Source of the DNA: CBDUEV01 sp965366365 | GTDB lineage: Bacteria; Actinomycetota; Acidimicrobiia; Spongiisociales; JAENVV01 | DNA length: 64,000 bases | NCBI GenBank assembly: GCA_965366365.1 | Contig: CBDUEV010000002.1 | Coordinates: 1-64,000, forward strand | Direction: 5' to 3' | Shown here: piece by piece, positions 35,586 to 45,067 of the stretch | Layout: every line of letters starts with the position of its first letter | Position numbering within the stretch: position 1 is the first letter of the stretch | Made by a program: the position numbers and the translations under genes | Notes under the pieces: model-generated | Seen by the model: only the letters and a program-made list of their open reading frames with translations | Told to the model about the DNA's origin: nothing | The model's database searches: none

Positions 35586-36758
35586 TCACTCCACCGGGCG
35601 GATGTCCAGTGCCAGAACGATGAACTGGGTGAACTGACCCGGACTGAAGTTGTTGTCGCTGACGATGACCAAGGTGGATCGTCCGTCCGACAGGCGCGGC
35701 CCGAAGGTCATGCCCTCGATGTTGTCGATGGGGATGCCCAGGTCATCGAAGGCGAACACTTCTTGCTTCGAGACCGGCGACAGGGGAATGGGGGCACCGT
35801 TCTCGTAGAGGGCGTCAACGCTCAAGACGTCGGTGGCACCGAGTGTCGAGACCTCGTAGATCGTGACGACGTTGCCGGTACCGCCGCCGAGCACTCCTCC
35901 TACCGAGAAGGACCGTTCCATCACGAGGAGAGTGCCGGCATCGTCGATGGGCAGGACTTCGACGATTCCGTTGACTCCGAAGATCGCCGACGGCTCGGCC
36001 CACGCATCCACCTCGTAGACGTACTCGCTCACGGGGATCCGCTTCCTCAGGTCGTAGGTGAGGACTCGGGCCAGGCTCCCATTCGTGAAGGTGGAGGCGG
36101 GTCCGTCTTGGAACAGCGCTCCTTCGCCGGCCGTGACGAGTTGGCGACCGTCGGGCGTGATGTTGAGGCTCTCGAACGAGAGGTTGAAACGCACCCCGTG
36201 GTCTACGCCGTTGGGAAGGTAGTGGGCAGGAATAGGCAGGGAGGCTGTGACGCGCCCGTTGCGGTTGTAGCGCCTGATGAAGGGATCGATGATCGGATCC
36301 GCAAAGATGTTGCCCTCCGAGGACATGAAGAAGAACCCATCCCGACCCAGCACGAACCCTTCGGGATCGAGGCCGCCTGGCGCGAAAGGTTGGCGTCTGG
36401 TTTCAAAGAGCGGCTTGACGCCCACGAAGTCCACGTCACCGGCGTCGAGCATCCCGTCGGCCAGGTCGATGGCGACGGTGTAGAAGCGGACCGGGTCTCC
36501 GGTCGGACGGTTGCCCTGGTCGTCGGAGAGGGTGTGATAGACGTCCCGGCCGGCGTCGTAGGTGATGCTGGACAGGCCCCCGATCTCCGTTCCGCCGAAC
36601 ATGGTGCCGGTGGGGATCACCACTTCGCCGAGGAACTCCACGTCGGTGACGGTTTGGGCAGCAGTGGTGGGGTCGGCCGACGCGGCGCCGGTTGGCAGAA
36701 CGAGCAGCGCCGACAGGGCTGCGATGACCAGGATGGTCCGTCTCGAAATCGAGCGCAT
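35586..36758 (-). CDS. secreted esterase-like/phytase-like beta-propeller protein
   Basis: A 390-residue exported protein of the phytase-like family (esterase-like activity of phytase, Pfam Phytase-like). It starts with a signal peptide (about residues 1-28, ASA|DP). The mature part has the family landmarks GGLSSITYDAGRDVYHTLSDD, GLDPEGFVLGRDGFFFMSSEG, FNLSFESLNITPDGRQLVTAGEG and, near the end, IDNIEGMTFGP with a SDNNF motif. It probably hydrolyses phosphoesters or carboxyl esters outside the cell. The ATG at 36758 has AGGGAG upstream; longer in-frame sequence to 37091 is antisense to the ligase gene. Confidence 0.85.
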   Translation of the reverse strand: MRSISRRTILVIAALSALLVLPTGAASADPTTAAQTVTDVEFLGEVVIPTGTMFGGTEIGGLSSITYDAGRDVYHTLSDDQGNRPTGDPVRFYTVAIDLADGMLDAGDVDFVGVKPLFETRRQPFAPGGLDPEGFVLGRDGFFFMSSEGNIFADPIIDPFIRRYNRNGRVTASLPIPAHYLPNGVDHGVRFNLSFESLNITPDGRQLVTAGEGALFQDGPASTFTNGSLARVLTYDLRKRIPVSEYVYEVDAWAEPSAIFGVNGIVEVLPIDDAGTLLVMERSFSVGGVLGGGTGNVVTIYEVSTLGATDVLSVDALYENGAPIPLSPVSKQEVFAFDDLGIPIDNIEGMTFGPRLSDGRSTLVIVSDNNFSPGQFTQFIVLALDIRPVE

Positions 36759-36858
36759 GACAAGGCTCCCTTCTTGGCTGGAGGGGTCTGAATCGAGGCT
36801 ACTCCTCAGAGCGGCCCACGATCGGTGTGAGCCAGCAAACCGTTGGCGCGTTCGAGCG

Positions 36859-38376
36859 CTAAAAGTGGCTGAGGCGGGCCGCCTCCTCGGCAAGGAAAGC
36901 CAGCACATCGTCGTAGCGGCGCTGGGCTTCCTCGGGCGAGTTGCCGACACAGGTAACGCCGACGAAGCCGTGGGTGGGCATCGCCGAGAGCATGTGAAAC
37001 ACGGTGCCCACGAGGCGAGCCTGATCGAAGTGAAGCTCGCGCAAGAGGGCGAGCTCGAGCAGGTCCTGCGGTGCCAGCACCTTGAGACCATCGATCCGGA
37101 CGTGATCCGAGGCTATGTAATGTTTCTCGTTCCCGTCGGGAGCCACGAACACCGCCCGCTCTTCGTCGTAGAGGCCGTCGGTGAGGAACTGCAAGGTCAG
37201 GAACGGGTGCGTGGTCCCACCCTTGCGCAGGTTCACCTCGATGGCGTAGTCGTCCCATGAGCCGTCCGCTCGGAGCACCACGACGAAGTCGAGTGCCAAC
37301 CGTCCGATCACTCCCCGTTCCGCCAAGCGAGCTGCCACTTTGCGGGCGTTGATCGAGATCTGGGCTGCATAACCGGGATCGGCCGGGAAGCGTGAGCCCA
37401 GGAAGACCTGACCGCTGGCTCCTCCGAGGAGCTGATCGTGGGTGGAGAGCAGTTCGACCTGTCCCAGGGGAGTGATGCGGAGCTGCACCGATGGGCTGGC
37501 GATCACCTCGCCCTCCACCATCTCCTCGACCACGCCGCCTTCGCGAGCCAGCGTGTCCCAGAATCCCTGCACGCCGCCCGCGTGGTCGTCCACCGCCAGC
37601 GTGTCAAGGATCCGGTCGACATCGGCGACGGTGGCTTCCGGTGGGAGGTGGGACAGATCCACGATGGCGTTGCCGAACCCGGACACGCCTTCGTTGTGTT
37701 TGATGATGGCCTTGCTCAAGTGAGGCACCGACTGGCGCAGAGCCCTGAGAGCCTCGACGACATCTGTTCGATTCCGCACCCCTTCCCTGCCCCGGGGATG
37801 GGTCACTTGTGCCTCGGCGAAGAGGCGCCTGCTGGCGGACTTCGTGCCGTAGTGGGAGTGTGCCGGGTCGGCACCGTACATGGGAATGCCGAGCCGCATC
37901 GCAAGCTCCCGATCGTCCCACGTGGTCATGAATGGAACCAGGTGAGCGCGATCGATGTTCGGGATGAGCGCCCGGATGCGCGAGAGGGTCTGCGGCCGGT
38001 CCAGCAGCTTTCGGGAGAGGGGCCGGAACCGTGCCTCCATCGGGGATACGAAGAACAGGCGGCGGCGGGCGTGCGACTGAATGACCCCAGGGAGGAGATC
38101 GAGGTAGTAGTCGATGATGTCGGGGTGGATTGCCTGGCCGGTCACGTACACGATTCGGGCGCGTGGCTGGCGAAGCAGAAACAACAGGAAGAGATAACGC
38201 TCTTCATAGGCTTGCAGCTCGCTGGCGGACAACTCCACGTCGATGTCCGCGGATGGCACCACCACGATGGTCTGCTCATCGCTGTTGAGGTGGTCGATCG
38301 ACGACCACAGCGGCACCAGCTTGGCCTGCAGTGCATCGTAGGCGCTCTGATCGTGAGGATCGAAGGCTGTGTCCAT
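36859..38376 (-). CDS. PGM1-like ATP-grasp peptide ligase
   Basis: A 505-residue cytoplasmic ATP-grasp enzyme. Residues about 1-180 match the pre-ATP-grasp domain of the PGM1 group (TIVVVPSADIDV, RYLFLLFLLRQPRARIVYVTG). The ATP-grasp core follows with AIIKHNEGVSGFGNAIVDL (nucleotide Lys), VVEEMVEGE, and the metal-binding EVNLRKGGTTHP near residue 380. PGM1 from pheganomycin synthesis joins peptides to a nonproteinogenic amino acid guanidine. No other peptide natural product genes are adjacent, so the substrate is unknown. The start at ATG 38376 is set by a TAGCTT box 7 nt upstream and by homology; the open frame continues antisense to the next gene. Confidence 0.83.
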   Translation of the reverse strand: MDTAFDPHDQSAYDALQAKLVPLWSSIDHLNSDEQTIVVVPSADIDVELSASELQAYEERYLFLLFLLRQPRARIVYVTGQAIHPDIIDYYLDLLPGVIQSHARRRLFFVSPMEARFRPLSRKLLDRPQTLSRIRALIPNIDRAHLVPFMTTWDDRELAMRLGIPMYGADPAHSHYGTKSASRRLFAEAQVTHPRGREGVRNRTDVVEALRALRQSVPHLSKAIIKHNEGVSGFGNAIVDLSHLPPEATVADVDRILDTLAVDDHAGGVQGFWDTLAREGGVVEEMVEGEVIASPSVQLRITPLGQVELLSTHDQLLGGASGQVFLGSRFPADPGYAAQISINARKVAARLAERGVIGRLALDFVVVLRADGSWDDYAIEVNLRKGGTTHPFLTLQFLTDGLYDEERAVFVAPDGNEKHYIASDHVRIDGLKVLAPQDLLELALLRELHFDQARLVGTVFHMLSAMPTHGFVGVTCVGNSPEEAQRRYDDVLAFLAEEAARLSHF

Positions 38377-38383
38377 GGAGCGG

Positions 38384-38389
38384 AAGCTA
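38384..38389 (-). promoter_or_regulatory. -10 element TAGCTT of a leaderless start
   Basis: On the minus strand TAGCTT is followed by 7 nt and the ATG of the ATP-grasp ligase gene. No ribosome binding site is visible. Confidence 0.45.
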
Positions 38390-38478
38390 CTCGCCACTCC
38401 ACGGCGACGAGGCGCGGTGTGCGTGCCCCAGCGGAGGCGTAACGTTCGGTACGCTGGGATTGCGAAAGAGGGAGCACC

Positions 38479-39888
38479 ATGGCGAACGGTTATGACTTCG
38501 TGGTGATCGGGTCCGGTCCAGCCGGCGAGAAGGCGGCGGCAATGGCTGCCTACTTCGGGAAGTCGGTCGCGATCGTCGAGCGGGATGCCCGCCCCGGGGG
38601 AACGGTCGTGTCGCGCGGCGGTATCCCAACCAAGACTCTGCGCGAGGCGGCCATGTACCTGTCCGGGTTCCATCGCCGCGAGGTGTACGGGGTCGGCCTC
38701 GACCTGTCGAGCGACGAGGTGCTTGGTGTTCTGCGCGAACGGGCCCATGCCGTGACCGAGCGGGTAGCCGGCGGGGTGAGTCGGAACATCGAGCGGCATC
38801 GGATCGACTACCTGCACGGCTCGGCCGCCCTGACCGCGGAGGGCAACGTTACGGTGACCGACGGGACGGGGTCGGTTCGTACCCTCGAGGCCGACAAGGT
38901 GCTCATCGCCACGGGGTCCCGGCCATTCCGGCCCCCTTCGGTGCCCTTCTCGGATCCGGCGGTCGATGACTCGGACTCGATTCTCGCCCTCGAGTCGATA
39001 CCGCGGTCCCTGGTGGTCATCGGCGGCGGCCCGGTCGGCACCGAGTACGCGTCGATCATCACGGCGCTGGGTGCCAGCGTCACTTTGGTGGATGCCGGCC
39101 CACGGCTCATTCCCTTTGCAGACGAAGAAATCTCGAAACAGCTCGCTCGAGCCCTCACCGCTGACGGAGCGAGGTTTGTCTTCGATTCTCCCGGGACCAC
39201 CATCTCGAGATCCGAGGCAGGTCTGGCGGTGGAACTGCCGGATGGAGAAACCCTGTATCCAGAGAAGGTTCTTTTCGCAGCCGGCCGCGCAGGCAACGTC
39301 GAGGGTCTCGGGTTGGAGGCGGCGGGTATCGATACGGATGACCGCAACCACATCCTCGTGAGTGCGCATTTCGAGACGTCGCATCCCGGGATCTATGCGG
39401 CCGGCGACGTCATCGGGCCTCCGGCGCTCGCCTCCGTGTCCGCCGAGCAGGGTCGGATCGCCGCTTCGCACGCCTTCGGGCTGCATGTGGTCGATCGACT
39501 GGATGCGCTCCCGACCTACGGCGTGTACTCGATGCCCGAAGTGGGGATGGTCGGTCTCACCGAACAAGCGGCGCGAGATGAAGGTGTGGCGTATGCCATC
39601 GGACGCTCGTGGTTTGCCGACAACGGGCGGAGCAGAATCGCCGGGACCACGACGGGACTGATCAAGCTCGTGTGTGACCGCACAGACCATCGTCTGTTGG
39701 GCGTGCACATCCTCGGTGAGGACGCCGCCGAACTCGTGCATATCGGCCAAGCAGCCATCCATGCCCGTGACAAGGTCGATCGATTCGTGCACACCACCTT
39801 CAACACGCCGACCAGGTCGGAGGCCTACAAGTACGCCGCCTACGACGCCCTTCAAGACATCACTGGCCGCCGTCTGCCGGAGGACTAG
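38479..39888 (+). CDS. sthA: soluble pyridine nucleotide transhydrogenase (SthA-like)
   Basis: A 469-residue flavoprotein of the disulfide-reductase superfamily. FAD-binding VIGSGPAGEKAA at the N-terminus, NAD(P)-binding VVIGGGPVGTEYAS in the middle, and the second FAD motif IYAAGDV are all present. The redox site expected around residues 40-50 reads PGGTVVSRGGIPTKTLREAA, so both cysteines of dihydrolipoyl dehydrogenases are missing. The C-terminal His-Glu dyad is replaced by FNTPTRSEAYKYAA, the SthA form. This fits NADPH:NAD transhydrogenation rather than lipoamide or mercury reduction. GGGAG precedes ATG 38479. Confidence 0.87.
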   Translation: MANGYDFVVIGSGPAGEKAAAMAAYFGKSVAIVERDARPGGTVVSRGGIPTKTLREAAMYLSGFHRREVYGVGLDLSSDEVLGVLRERAHAVTERVAGGVSRNIERHRIDYLHGSAALTAEGNVTVTDGTGSVRTLEADKVLIATGSRPFRPPSVPFSDPAVDDSDSILALESIPRSLVVIGGGPVGTEYASIITALGASVTLVDAGPRLIPFADEEISKQLARALTADGARFVFDSPGTTISRSEAGLAVELPDGETLYPEKVLFAAGRAGNVEGLGLEAAGIDTDDRNHILVSAHFETSHPGIYAAGDVIGPPALASVSAEQGRIAASHAFGLHVVDRLDALPTYGVYSMPEVGMVGLTEQAARDEGVAYAIGRSWFADNGRSRIAGTTTGLIKLVCDRTDHRLLGVHILGEDAAELVHIGQAAIHARDKVDRFVHTTFNTPTRSEAYKYAAYDALQDITGRRLPED

Positions 39889-40061
39889 CCGGCTTTCAAC
39901 TCGTTCGGCGGCCCACATCCAGGCGGGCGGCCCGCTTGGTATGGTCTGAGGTACCGCCATTCTCCGCCGGGTCAACAGGCTGGTCTTGCGGACGCCAGGT
40001 TGGCGGAATCCTGCATTGAGTGAAGCGATGCCGGTGAGTGCGCCGGAAGAAGGGGTGCAGA

Positions 40062-43000
40062 ATGATCGACGTGACCTCGAGGGCCATTCCGAAGGTACGC
40101 GTAGCGACGATGGCGCTGCTGACTGCGCTGTCGACGTTGGGGCTCGCCACAACTGCTCCGGTGTCGCTGGCGGTTCCCAATGCATCCGCCACGGTGATCG
40201 ACGACTTCGAAGACGGCGATTCTTCGGACTGGGGTTTCTTCGGCGGCAATGCCGCCGGCGGCGGGGGAGGGGTGCTCTCCGACCGCCCGTATGACGGCGC
40301 CTTCTATCTCAGCACCGGCTGGGGCGGTGAAGGAACCGCGAGTGGCTTCTATGGCGGGGCGTTCAGGAATCTCGACGATGCCGCCCAGGTAGCGCCACCG
40401 GCCGACCCGTGGTTCAACGTTTGGGTTCTCAATCAGAGCGACGCCACTGCTGATAGCTACACCCTGGAGATCACCCTTCGAGAAGACCTCGACGGCAACG
40501 GCTGGACCGATGGCGCCGAAGACTCATTCCGGCTCGATACGACATTCGCCTCCACCTCCTTCGACGACCAGTGGACGCTGGTCAGTGCTCCCCTCAGCGC
40601 ATTCACCGATGTGTTCACCGGCGGCGACGGGACCTTCGATGGCAACCTGGACGAGGTGGTAATCGTCGTTGCCGGCGTCACGGGCGCCAACCCGTCGACC
40701 GTGGAAGTCGACTTCGACTCGTTCGCCTTCAGCTCGGGCGGACCGCTGGCGTTCGACCAAGTCCTCTTCGACGACATGGAACACGGCGATCCCTTCGCCA
40801 ATGGCTGGTTCTCGTTCGACGGTTCGGTAGGCGGCGGCGGCATCGCCGCCAACTCGGCCGACCTGCCGCCTGCGCTAGGCGGCGCCTTCTCACTCGAGAC
40901 CGGCTGGGGTTCAGGTGGCACCGCCGGGTTCTATGGCGGCTTCGGCCGGACGAGCGCTTCCGACCTCTCCGGCACCGATCATTTCAACTTCTGGATCAAC
41001 CCCGACGCCGGCCAGGAATACACGCTGGAGCTGAACCTCCAGGAGGACGACAACGCCGATGGCGCCATCAACGCGCCAGACGACGACGAATTCCAATTCA
41101 ACTGCGTCGTGGGGGCGGCCGGACCGTGTGCCGTCTCGGGGGGCGGCTGGCAGCTCGTCTCGATCCCGCTCGACGATTTCTTCGACGACAACTCGTTCAT
41201 CACCGGCGGCAACGGCGTCCTCGACCCGATTCCCGCCACTCGAGGCGGCAACGGCGAGCTGGTCAACGTCGTCGTGGCTGTGATCGGCACCGGTAGCGAC
41301 GCGAGTTTCCGCACCGACTACTGGGCATTCACCCGCGGTCCTCTGGTACCCGATGCGGGTGGGGCCGCCACGATCATCGACGATTTCGAGAATGGCTTGC
41401 CGTCCGGCGTCGACGGAGACGGAGTTGGCATCGGATTCCTCACATTCCAGGGTGCCGGAAGCTCGGTGGCCATCACCGACACGACGACTCCCCCCGCACC
41501 GACACTGCCGGCGGTCGGCGAGCCCAACACGGTGCTGCAAATGGACGTCGACTCGACTTCGTTTGCAGGCATGATCCACGCCTTCGAGAACGCCGCCGTC
41601 GACACCTGGGTCTCCCAGGACTGGTCGACCAGCGAAGGCATCTCGATGTGGCTGCACGGAACCGGGTCGGGCTCGAGCATGTTCATCGACATCCTCGACA
41701 ACCGCAACGCCGGAGCCACCACTGACGACGCCGAGCGCTGGACGGTCGCCTTCACGGACGACTTCGTCGGATGGCAACTGCTCGAATTCCCGTTCGCCGA
41801 CTTCACGCGCAAGGAGATCGGCAACGGAGCACCCAACGACGGCCTCGGCCTGTTCGAGATGCACGGTTGGGCTCTCGGAACGCTCAATACTTCCGGACCC
41901 CGCACGTATTACGTCGACCAGGTGAGCCTGTACGGCTTGGCCGAGCCCCCTGCCCTGGCGGCGTCCTTCTCGGTCAACAACACGTTCATCGATGAGGGCA
42001 CCACCGGCGACGTCGCCGTCAAGCTGAATCGCGCCATGGGCCCCGACGACCCGGCTGAGGTCAGTATCGACTTCGCTACCGAGCGCTCGAATGCGATTCC
42101 GTTCGAGGAGTTCACACCGACCAGCGGCACGCTCACCTTCACCAATGGCGGAGCGACCGAACTCACCTTCCCGATCCAGACCTTCGACGACAGCAAGTTC
42201 GAAGGGGACGAGCAGATCATCATCAGGCTCTCCAACCCGGTGGGCGTCGAGCGCGGTGCCCTCTTCCAGGGTTCGGCATTGATTGCCGACAACGATCCGT
42301 TCGATCCCAAACTGCTCGATGACTTCGAGCAAGGTGCCTACCTGTGGGAGAGCGATGGACCGGTGGAGTTGGGGACCCTGCGGCTCGAAGCCGGCGAACC
42401 CGATGAGCGGCCCGGCCAGGACGCGGTCGAGAACGTGCTGGTGGCCGATGTCCCCGTGCATGTCGACATCGCCGTGAAGGGTCGCTTGTGCGACCGGGGC
42501 AACGGCATCGTTCCGGTGCACCTCTTGAGCACGCCGGATTTCGACGCCACCAGTGTCGACCACACGACAGTCACGCTCGGCGCCGCCGGCGAGGCCCACA
42601 TCGACCGCCGGACGGGCGAGGCGCGTCGACACGTCGTGGACGTGAATCGCGACGGCCTGGATGATCTGGTCTTCCATTTCCGGTTCAGGGCGACCGGGCT
42701 GGAGTGCTATCCCGACATCGTGCCGTTCAACGGCTCCACGTTCGACGGTCAGCCCATCACCGCCGGTGGCTCCGACGCCGCCATCGGCCATGACTTCGCC
42801 ATCAGCCAGGACTGGACCGGAACCGAGACGCTCGACTTCTGGTACTACGGCTCGGGCTCCGGTGAGGACGTCACGGTTACCTTGAAGAACAATCGGGCTC
42901 CCGACCCGGGTCCGGCAGGCTGGAGCCTGGTGTGGAGTGACGAGTTCGACGGTCCGGCCGGCGCGCCACCCAACCCGGCCAACTGGGGCTACGAGATCGG

Positions 43001-44990
43001 CGACGTCACCCCCGATGGCAAGAACGGGTGGGGCAACGAGGAGTTGCAGTACTACACCGACGACAACGCCGCCACCGACGGAGCCGGCAACCTCGTTATC
43101 ACCCTCGACGAGTCGGACGGCTCGCAGGAGTGCTACTACGGTCCCTGTGAATACGATTCGGCTCGTCTGCTCTCGCTCAACAAGGCCGAGTTCGCCTACG
43201 GGCGGATCGAGTCGCGGCTGTTGGTTCCGGACGGTGGTGACGGCCTCTGGCCAGCCTTCTGGAGTCTCGGGACCGATATCACCTACAACCCGTGGCCGGC
43301 CGCCGGTGAGATCGACTTCATGGAGTATGTGAGTCGCCTGCCGAACGAGATCTTCGGCACCGTTCACGGTCCCGGCTACAACGGGGGCGGCAGCTTCGGC
43401 GGCATCTACGACTTCGGTGAGCCGGTGTTCAACGACTACCACACCTTCACCGTGGAGTGGGAGCCCGACCTGATCACCTGGTACGTCGACGGCATCCAGT
43501 ACCACCAGGCCACTCCGGCCGACGTGCCTGGACCGTGGGTGTTCGACAAGCCGTTCTTCCTCCTGCTCAACTTCGCCATCGGCGGCAACTTCGGCGGTCC
43601 GGTCGATCCCGGGACCAGCTTCCCCCAGGAATACGCCATCGACTACGTGCGGGTCTACCAGGGGCCGGACACGGCCGAACGCTTCGAGACTACGTTCAGC
43701 GACGATGTGGCCGGATGGACGGAAGTCAGTCTTCCCCTGACCAACTTCGCCCGTAGCGATACCCAACCTGACGGAGCACCCGACGACGGCTTCGGCCTCG
43801 ACGAGATCTGGGGCTACGGCCTGGCGCTTCCGAATGGGAACTCGACCGGAGAGCTGAAGCTCGACCTGGTGCGACGGGTCCCGTTCCCGCCCCCCACCGA
43901 ACTGACCGTGACCACGCTGGACGATGATGGCGCCGGCTCCCTTCGGGAGGCGTTGGCTCTGATCGCCGACGGCGGCACGATCGACTTCGACCCCGCACTG
44001 GCCGGCGGCACGATCGGGCTGACGTCAGGCCAGCTCCTCGTCGACCGGAGTGTCACCATCGACGCTTCGGCCGCACCGGGAATCGTGGTCAGCGGCACCA
44101 ACGTCTCGCGAGTGTTCCAGGTCGAGCCGTCGGCGGTTGTCGCCATGAGCGACTTGGTGGTGGCCGAGGGGGCGGGCGCCCCACAAGGCGGTGGCATTCT
44201 CAATCTGGGGTCCCTCACACTCGATCGAGTTGTCGTACGCGACAACGCCGAGACGAGCGCCGGGCCGGCCAACTTCGCGTTCGGTGGCGGTGGGATCTAC
44301 AACGGTGAGGGAGCAACGCTCAACCTGACGGACAGCACGGTGGCCGACAACACCAGCCTCAACCAGCCGGCGGGCGGGATCTACGGCTTCCTCGGGAGCA
44401 CGATCAACATCACCCGCAGCACAGTGAGCGGCAACGTGGCGGCTGTCGACGTGGCGGGCGGGCTGCGCTCCCTGGGAGACGCCAATATCGTCAACAGCAC
44501 CTTCAGTGGGAATGTGTCGACGGCCTGGCACGGAGGCGCGATCTTCCACACAGACGGTCAGCTGACGGTGACCAATTCCACGTTCACCGGCAACACCGCG
44601 CCGGCGGGAACGGCAGCCGGGATCGTGGTGGCGACGTTCGGCGGGGGAACACCAGACCTGACCCTGACCAACACGATCATCGCCGGAAACCTGAGCGGCG
44701 TGGCGTGTGCCATCGAAAACCAGGGGGGAGCGGGCACCATCACGTCGGGCGGTTTCAACATCGACGATGACGGCACCTGCAACCTCACCGCCGCCGCGGA
44801 CCTACCCAACACGGACCCGCTGTTGGGGTCGCTGACGGACAACGGCGGGCTCACACTCACTCATGCGCTGCTGAGCGGTAGCCCGGCAATCGACGCGGCA
44901 GACGCCGGAGCGTGCCCGGCCGTCGATCAGCGTGGAGTAGCGCGTCCGCAGGGCGCCGAGTGCGATATTGGAGCATTCGAGCTCGAGTGA
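40062..44990 (+). CDS. giant secreted GH16 beta-glucanase with nested modules
   Basis: A 1642-residue exported protein. Order (residues approximate): signal peptide 1-43; three CBM11-like repeats (45-225, 233-425, 437-627), each opening with DDFE or DDME; a Calx-beta domain (632-745); a fourth CBM-like repeat beginning DDFEQG at 752, interrupted first by a secreted-protein domain (VDIAVKGR to FDGQPI, about 800-900) and then by the GH16 catalytic domain (954-1201); the rest of the fourth repeat (1203-1260); and a C-terminal right-handed beta-helix ending CDIGAFELE, the choice-of-anchor Q form. The GH16 site is GEIDFMEY, with Glu1083, Asp1085 and Glu1088. It should cleave beta-1,3 or mixed-linked glucans such as laminarin. 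ATG 40062 follows GAAGAAGGGG; GTG 40038 is an alternative. Confidence 0.92.
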   Translation: MIDVTSRAIPKVRVATMALLTALSTLGLATTAPVSLAVPNASATVIDDFEDGDSSDWGFFGGNAAGGGGGVLSDRPYDGAFYLSTGWGGEGTASGFYGGAFRNLDDAAQVAPPADPWFNVWVLNQSDATADSYTLEITLREDLDGNGWTDGAEDSFRLDTTFASTSFDDQWTLVSAPLSAFTDVFTGGDGTFDGNLDEVVIVVAGVTGANPSTVEVDFDSFAFSSGGPLAFDQVLFDDMEHGDPFANGWFSFDGSVGGGGIAANSADLPPALGGAFSLETGWGSGGTAGFYGGFGRTSASDLSGTDHFNFWINPDAGQEYTLELNLQEDDNADGAINAPDDDEFQFNCVVGAAGPCAVSGGGWQLVSIPLDDFFDDNSFITGGNGVLDPIPATRGGNGELVNVVVAVIGTGSDASFRTDYWAFTRGPLVPDAGGAATIIDDFENGLPSGVDGDGVGIGFLTFQGAGSSVAITDTTTPPAPTLPAVGEPNTVLQMDVDSTSFAGMIHAFENAAVDTWVSQDWSTSEGISMWLHGTGSGSSMFIDILDNRNAGATTDDAERWTVAFTDDFVGWQLLEFPFADFTRKEIGNGAPNDGLGLFEMHGWALGTLNTSGPRTYYVDQVSLYGLAEPPALAASFSVNNTFIDEGTTGDVAVKLNRAMGPDDPAEVSIDFATERSNAIPFEEFTPTSGTLTFTNGGATELTFPIQTFDDSKFEGDEQIIIRLSNPVGVERGALFQGSALIADNDPFDPKLLDDFEQGAYLWESDGPVELGTLRLEAGEPDERPGQDAVENVLVADVPVHVDIAVKGRLCDRGNGIVPVHLLSTPDFDATSVDHTTVTLGAAGEAHIDRRTGEARRHVVDVNRDGLDDLVFHFRFRATGLECYPDIVPFNGSTFDGQPITAGGSDAAIGHDFAISQDWTGTETLDFWYYGSGSGEDVTVTLKNNRAPDPGPAGWSLVWSDEFDGPAGAPPNPANWGYEIGDVTPDGKNGWGNEELQYYTDDNAATDGAGNLVITLDESDGSQECYYGPCEYDSARLLSLNKAEFAYGRIESRLLVPDGGDGLWPAFWSLGTDITYNPWPAAGEIDFMEYVSRLPNEIFGTVHGPGYNGGGSFGGIYDFGEPVFNDYHTFTVEWEPDLITWYVDGIQYHQATPADVPGPWVFDKPFFLLLNFAIGGNFGGPVDPGTSFPQEYAIDYVRVYQGPDTAERFETTFSDDVAGWTEVSLPLTNFARSDTQPDGAPDDGFGLDEIWGYGLALPNGNSTGELKLDLVRRVPFPPPTELTVTTLDDDGAGSLREALALIADGGTIDFDPALAGGTIGLTSGQLLVDRSVTIDASAAPGIVVSGTNVSRVFQVEPSAVVAMSDLVVAEGAGAPQGGGILNLGSLTLDRVVVRDNAETSAGPANFAFGGGGIYNGEGATLNLTDSTVADNTSLNQPAGGIYGFLGSTINITRSTVSGNVAAVDVAGGLRSLGDANIVNSTFSGNVSTAWHGGAIFHTDGQLTVTNSTFTGNTAPAGTAAGIVVATFGGGTPDLTLTNTIIAGNLSGVACAIENQGGAGTITSGGFNIDDDGTCNLTAAADLPNTDPLLGSLTDNGGLTLTHALLSGSPAIDAADAGACPAVDQRGVARPQGAECDIGAFELE

Positions 44991-45012
44991 GTCTCCGCTC
45001 GCTCCTCTGAAG

Positions 45013-45040
45013 GGCTCCGGCCGGCGACCCGGCCGGAGCC
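45013..45040. terminator. 12-bp stem-loop between the GH16 and GH94-like genes
   Basis: A perfect 12-bp stem (GGCTCCGGCCGG) with a CGAC tetraloop starts 22 nt past the GH16 stop and ends 27 nt before the next start. It lacks a T-tract but could attenuate transcription into the downstream gene. Confidence 0.6.
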
Positions 45041-45067
45041 GCCCGCCACGATGCCAGGAGACGGTTG

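Noticed and set aside
39889..40061. Possible riboswitch in the leader of the GH16 gene
   Set aside because: The leader has small GC-rich inverted repeats, but none of the conserved blocks of c-di-GMP, cobalamin, SAM or other classes that I can recognise.
36859..40185. 1108-codon open frame on the minus strand
   Set aside because: Only the last 505 codons match a family. The upstream part is antisense to sthA and is open because of third-position GC bias.
40911..43766. 951-codon minus-strand open frame inside the GH16 gene
   Set aside because: It is antisense to a clear multi-domain coding region, has low-complexity composition (rich in Val, Gly, Glu, Arg) and no family resemblance.
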